DNA from: an uncultured Mycoplasmatota bacterium
GTDB taxonomy: Bacteria > Bacillota_I > Bacilli_A > RF39 > UBA660
DNA length: 35,033 nt
Direction of reading: 5' to 3'
NCBI GenBank assembly: GCA_946497145.1
Contig: CAMMJA010000010.1
Location: forward strand, 1-35,033
Numbering within the stretch: the stretch's first letter is position 1; every line of letters begins with the position of its first letter. The notes beneath the pieces are model-generated. The model ran no database searches. It saw only the letters and a program-made list of their open reading frames with translations, and was not told the DNA's origin. The position numbers and the translations under genes were made by a program. Positions 31,979-35,033 of the stretch are shown here, piece after piece.

Positions 31979-32446
31979 ATGCGTAAAAGACGTGCAGTGA
32001 AAAGAGATGTTTTACCAGATCCAATTTATCAGTCAAAGATTATTACAAAATTAGTTAACAGCATTATGTTAGATGGAAAAAAAGGTAAAGCACAAACAAT
32101 CGTATACGAAGCGTTTGATATGGTAAAAGAAAAAACTGGAAAAGAACCACTTGAAGTATTTAATCAAGCGTTAGAAAATATTAAACCACAACTTGAAGTT
32201 AAGAGTCGCCGTGTAGGTGGTAGTAACTATCAGGTACCAATTGAAGTAAGCCCAGCAAGAAGTCAAGCATTGGGATTACGTTGGTTAACCAAGTATTCTC
32301 GTGAACGTGGTGGAAAAGGTATGGCTGAAAATTTGGCCAATGAAATTATTGATGCATCCAATGGAACAGGTGCAGCAGTGAAAAAACGTGAAGATACTCA
32401 TAGAATGGCTGAAGCAAATAAAGCTTTCGCACATTATCGTTGGTAG
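31979..32446 (+). CDS. rpsG: Ribosomal protein S7
   Basis: Nucleates the head of the 30S subunit by binding 16S rRNA. 155 residues, normal. Conserved [36 protein letters not shown] (RNA-binding N-terminus), [24 protein letters not shown] (beta hairpin), and the end [28 protein letters not shown] precedes ATG 31979; fusA starts 15 bases after its TAG. In E. coli S7 is the repressor of this operon. Confidence 0.98.
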   Translation: MRKRRAVKRDVLPDPIYQSKIITKLVNSIMLDGKKGKAQTIVYEAFDMVKEKTGKEPLEVFNQALENIKPQLEVKSRRVGGSNYQVPIEVSPARSQALGLRWLTKYSRERGGKGMAENLANEIIDASNGTGAAVKKREDTHRMAEANKAFAHYRW

Positions 32447-32461
32447 GAAAGGGGTAATTTT

Positions 32462-34531
32462 ATGGCACGCGATACGTCTTTAGAAAAGACAAGAAATTTT
32501 GGTATTATGGCACATATTGATGCTGGAAAAACAACGACTACAGAACGTGTTTTATACCATACTGGAAAAATCCATAAAATTGGCGAAACACATGATGGTG
32601 CGAGCCAAATGGACTGGATGGAACAAGAACAAGAACGTGGTATTACCATTACTTCTGCAGCGACTACAGCATATTGGAAAGGATATCGTTTCAATATCAT
32701 CGATACGCCAGGACACGTAGACTTTACAGTAGAAGTTTCACGTAGTTTAAGAGTACTAGATGGTGCGGTTGCTTTGATCGATGCGCAAGCAGGAGTTGAA
32801 CCACAAACCGAAACAGTTTGGCGTCAAGCGACAGACTTCATGGTTCCACGTATTATCTTTGCTAATAAGATGGATAAAATGGGGGCTGATTTCGAATATA
32901 GTTTGAAAACCATCGATTCAAGATTAGGAGTAAATGCGAAACCAATCGAATGGCCAATTGGTGCAGAAGATAGTTTCCGTGGTGTTATTGATTTGGTAAC
33001 GATGAAGGCCTATGAATACGATGGAAAACAAGAAGAAGATGCCAAAGAAATCGAAATTCCTGCTGATTTAAAAGATCTTGCTATGGAAAAACGTAACGAT
33101 TTGATCGAAGCAGTAGCAGAATTTGACGATGAGTTGATGGAAAAATACTTAGAAGGCGAAGAAATTTCTGTTGAAATGTTGAAGAAAGCCATTCGTCTTG
33201 GAACATTAAAGGTTGAATTTTTCCCAGTAATGTGTGGAACTGCTTTAGGAAATAAAGGAGTAAAACTATTGTTGGATGCTGTTATTGACTATTTACCAAG
33301 TCCACTTGACATTGCATCTATCAAAGGTACGAACTTAGATGGAGAAGAAGAAGAACGTCATCCAAGTGATAGTGAACCATTTAGTGCGTTGGCATTTAAA
33401 GTAATGACCGACCCATTTGTTGGACGTTTGACATTCTTCCGTGTTTATTCAGGACACTTAAGTAGTGGATCTTACATTTTGAATTCTACTAAGGATTCTA
33501 AAGAAAGAATTGGGCGTATCTTACAGATGCATGCAAACCATAGAACAGAAATTTCTGATGTTTATACAGGTGATATTGCTGCAGCAGTTGGTCTTAAAAA
33601 TACGACGACTGGAGATACGTTGTGCGATGAAAAGAAACCAATTATCTTAGAGTCACTTGTGGTACCAGAACCAGTTATTCAACTTGCGGTAGAACCAAAA
33701 TCGAAAGCAGATCAAGATAAGATGGCTCTTGCGCTTCAAAAATTAGCAGAGGAAGATCCAACATTCAAAGTTCATACGGATCATGAAACAGGTCAAACTG
33801 TAATTGCTGGTATGGGCGAATTACACTTGGATGTCTTAGTAGATAGAATGAGACGTGAATTTAACGTAGAAGCAAACGTTGGTCGTCCACAAGTTGCTTA
33901 TCGTGAGACAATTAAACAAGCCGCAGAATGTGAAGGAAAATATATTAAACAATCTGGTGGACGTGGACAATATGGTCATGTTTGGATTAAATTTGAACCA
34001 AATCCTGATAAAGGATACGAATTTGTGGATCAAGTTGTCGGTGGAGTAGTTCCTCGTGAATACATTCCAGTTGTTGACAAGGGACTTCAAGAAGCAATGC
34101 AGACAGGTATTTTAGCCGGATATCCGATGATCGATATCAAGGCAACGTTGTACGATGGATCTTACCATGATGTCGATTCTAATGAAATGTCATTTAAGAT
34201 TGCGGCAAGTTTCGCCTTGAAAGAAGCGAAAAATAAATGTCAACCAGTACTTCTTGAACCAATCATGAAAGTAAGCGTAACAGTTCCAGAAGAGTATTTT
34301 GGTAACGTTATGGGAGATTTAACATCACGTCGTGGTAAACCACTTGGACAAGAATCACGTGGTAATGCTATCATGATGAATACGATGGTACCACTTTCTG
34401 AAATGTTTGGATATGCGACAAGTTTGCGTTCTAATACGCAAGGACGTGGTAACTTTATCATGGAATTTGATCACTATGAAGAAGTTCCAAAAAACATTGC
34501 GGAAGATATTATCAAAAAAAGTGGTAATTAA
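32462..34531 (+). CDS. fusA: Elongation factor G
   Basis: Translocation GTPase, 689 residues, full length. G1 is [12 protein letters not shown]; switch I/G2 runs through [17 protein letters not shown]3 is [11 protein letters not shown] and G4 NKMDK. Domain III-V signatures include [13 protein letters not shown] and the domain IV loop [17 protein letters not shown], ending with the domain V segment [27 protein letters not shown]. It looks like canonical EF-G. The start ATG follows AAAGGGG. A long hairpin without a T-tract lies downstream, then a tuf promoter. Confidence 0.99.
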   Translation: MARDTSLEKTRNFGIMAHIDAGKTTTTERVLYHTGKIHKIGETHDGASQMDWMEQEQERGITITSAATTAYWKGYRFNIIDTPGHVDFTVEVSRSLRVLDGAVALIDAQAGVEPQTETVWRQATDFMVPRIIFANKMDKMGADFEYSLKTIDSRLGVNAKPIEWPIGAEDSFRGVIDLVTMKAYEYDGKQEEDAKEIEIPADLKDLAMEKRNDLIEAVAEFDDELMEKYLEGEEISVEMLKKAIRLGTLKVEFFPVMCGTALGNKGVKLLLDAVIDYLPSPLDIASIKGTNLDGEEEERHPSDSEPFSALAFKVMTDPFVGRLTFFRVYSGHLSSGSYILNSTKDSKERIGRILQMHANHRTEISDVYTGDIAAAVGLKNTTTGDTLCDEKKPIILESLVVPEPVIQLAVEPKSKADQDKMALALQKLAEEDPTFKVHTDHETGQTVIAGMGELHLDVLVDRMRREFNVEANVGRPQVAYRETIKQAAECEGKYIKQSGGRGQYGHVWIKFEPNPDKGYEFVDQVVGGVVPREYIPVVDKGLQEAMQTGILAGYPMIDIKATLYDGSYHDVDSNEMSFKIAASFALKEAKNKCQPVLLEPIMKVSVTVPEEYFGNVMGDLTSRRGKPLGQESRGNAIMMNTMVPLSEMFGYATSLRSNTQGRGNFIMEFDHYEEVPKNIAEDIIKKSGN

Positions 34532-34543
34532 TGGATGTTCGCT

Positions 34544-34571
34544 TAGAAAGAGAAGTGGTTTTCTCTTTCTA
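34544..34571 (+). other. Perfect hairpin without T-tract between fusA and tuf
   Basis: TAGAAAGAGAA (34544-34554), 6-base loop GTGGTT, TTCTCTTTCTA (34561-34571). The 11-bp stem is perfect but is followed by GACGAAAT, so it is not a canonical intrinsic terminator. Possible roles are RNA processing, 3'-end protection or partial termination. Confidence 0.6.
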
Positions 34572-34604
34572 GACGAAATATTTGTGAAATAAGTATCAAA
34601 ACAG

Positions 34605-34633
34605 TTGAAAAAATATCAATTGTTAGATAAAAT
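34605..34633 (+). promoter_or_regulatory. Promoter of tuf
   Basis: TTGAAA (34605-34610), a 17-base spacer and TAAAAT (34628-34633). Start about 34640, leader 27 bases with AAAAGGAGG. Gives tuf expression independent of rpsL-fusA. Confidence 0.75.
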
Positions 34634-34666
34634 ATATGTTGTAAATAAAAAAGGAGGAAATAAAAT

Positions 34667-35033
34667 ATGGCAAAACAAAAATTTGATCGTTCAAAACCAC
34701 ATGTTAACATTGGTACAATTGGACACGTAGATCATGGTAAAACTACATTAACTGCAGCTATTACTAAATGTTTACATGATAAAAACCCTGCATGGGCTGA
34801 TTTTACAGATTATGCAAACATTGATAAAGCACCAGAAGAAAGAGAACGTGGTATTACAATTAATACTGCACACGTAGAATATCAAACAGAAAAACGTCAC
34901 TATGCACACGTTGACTGTCCAGGACATGCTGACTATGTAAAAAACATGATTACTGGTGCAGCACAAATGGATGGAGCAATCTTAGTTATTGCTGCAACAG
35001 ATGGACCTATGGCACAAACTCGTGAACATATCT
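34667..35033 (+). CDS. tuf: Elongation factor Tu, 3' end cut by window edge
   Basis: GTPase that delivers aminoacyl-tRNA to the ribosome. Only the first 122 residues are in the window, and the gene is missing from the ORF track because it runs off the end. G1 [11 protein letters not shown], switch [26 protein letters not shown], and G3 [12 protein letters not shown] are intact. The stretch [10 protein letters not shown] has Ala where GPMPQTREH is common. ATG 34667 follows AAAAGGAGG. Last gene of the str cluster, as in B. subtilis. Confidence 0.97.
   Translation, partial: MAKQKFDRSKPHVNIGTIGHVDHGKTTLTAAITKCLHDKNPAWADFTDYANIDKAPEERERGITINTAHVEYQTEKRHYAHVDCPGHADYVKNMITGAAQMDGAILVIAATDGPMAQTREHI

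Noticed and set aside
34982-35006. EF-Tu GPMAQTREH instead of GPMPQTREH
   Set aside because: A single substitution near switch II, but only the first third of the gene is visible and I am not sure how rare Ala is in Firmicutes, so it is not listed as a finding.

Overview
The window is an AT-rich stretch of a low-GC Gram-positive chromosome (Bacillota, Bacilli-like). The gene order follows the Bacillus subtilis yacF/dusB-lysS ... clpC ... cysS-mrnC-rlmB ... sigH ... secE-nusG-rplKAJL-ybxB-rpoBC ... rpsLG-fusA-tuf block. TGA is a genuine stop codon (mrnC, rsmC, rpoB, mscL), so the code is table 11 and true Mycoplasma/Spiroplasma are excluded. However, RpoB carries the Asn in the rifampicin pocket known from Mollicutes. 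My best guess is a walled, deep-branching relative of Mollicutes/Erysipelotrichia, perhaps an uncultured gut lineage; this placement is inference.

Layout. 1-3034: dusB (5' end outside the window), an RDD membrane protein and lysS, closed by a terminator. 3056-6945: an ion-transporter-superfamily permease and clpC, each with its own promoter and terminator. 6946-7838: an AT-rich gap and a DinJ/YafQ-type toxin-antitoxin pair. 7872-10106: cysS and a YugP-type zinc metallopeptidase. 10108-12882: an LtaS-like synthase with an unknown cysteine-containing membrane-anchored partner. 12908-14647: mrnC, rlmB and a SigH-like sigma factor. 14654-15349: an unknown tail-anchored protein with kinase-loop-like motifs. 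15363-18936: secE-nusG-rplK-rplA-rplJ-rplL with internal promoters and mRNA leaders that look like L1 and L10 regulatory sites. 18955-21142: an SDR oxidoreductase overlapping a YnbB-type PLP enzyme. 21059-29099: rsmC/ybxB, rpoB and rpoC. 29110-31377: an unknown membrane protein, mscL and a 37-residue ORF. 31412-35033: rpsL, rpsG, fusA and the start of tuf.

Most genes serve translation and transcription: two aminoacyl-tRNA synthetases, tRNA and rRNA modification, 23S maturation, six ribosomal proteins, two elongation factors, RNA polymerase, NusG and a sigma factor. Envelope genes are interspersed (LtaS, SecE, MscL, permease, several unknown membrane proteins). No tRNA, rRNA, CRISPR, insertion sequence or prophage was seen. 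The toxin-antitoxin pair is the only clearly mobile-type module.

The control layer is unusually readable. About 17 promoters can be placed by eye, many with an extended -10 (TGNTATAAT-like). Several terminators begin inside the stop codon of the preceding gene. Many transcripts have leaders of only 11-20 nt, while the translation-machinery transcripts have longer leaders that start with hairpins. The most interesting points are natural substitutions at known antibiotic-target residues (RpoB, L11, S12), an L1 operator with a competing hairpin, an attenuator directly behind a consensus promoter upstream of rsmC, and the kinase-like tail-anchored protein upstream of secE.
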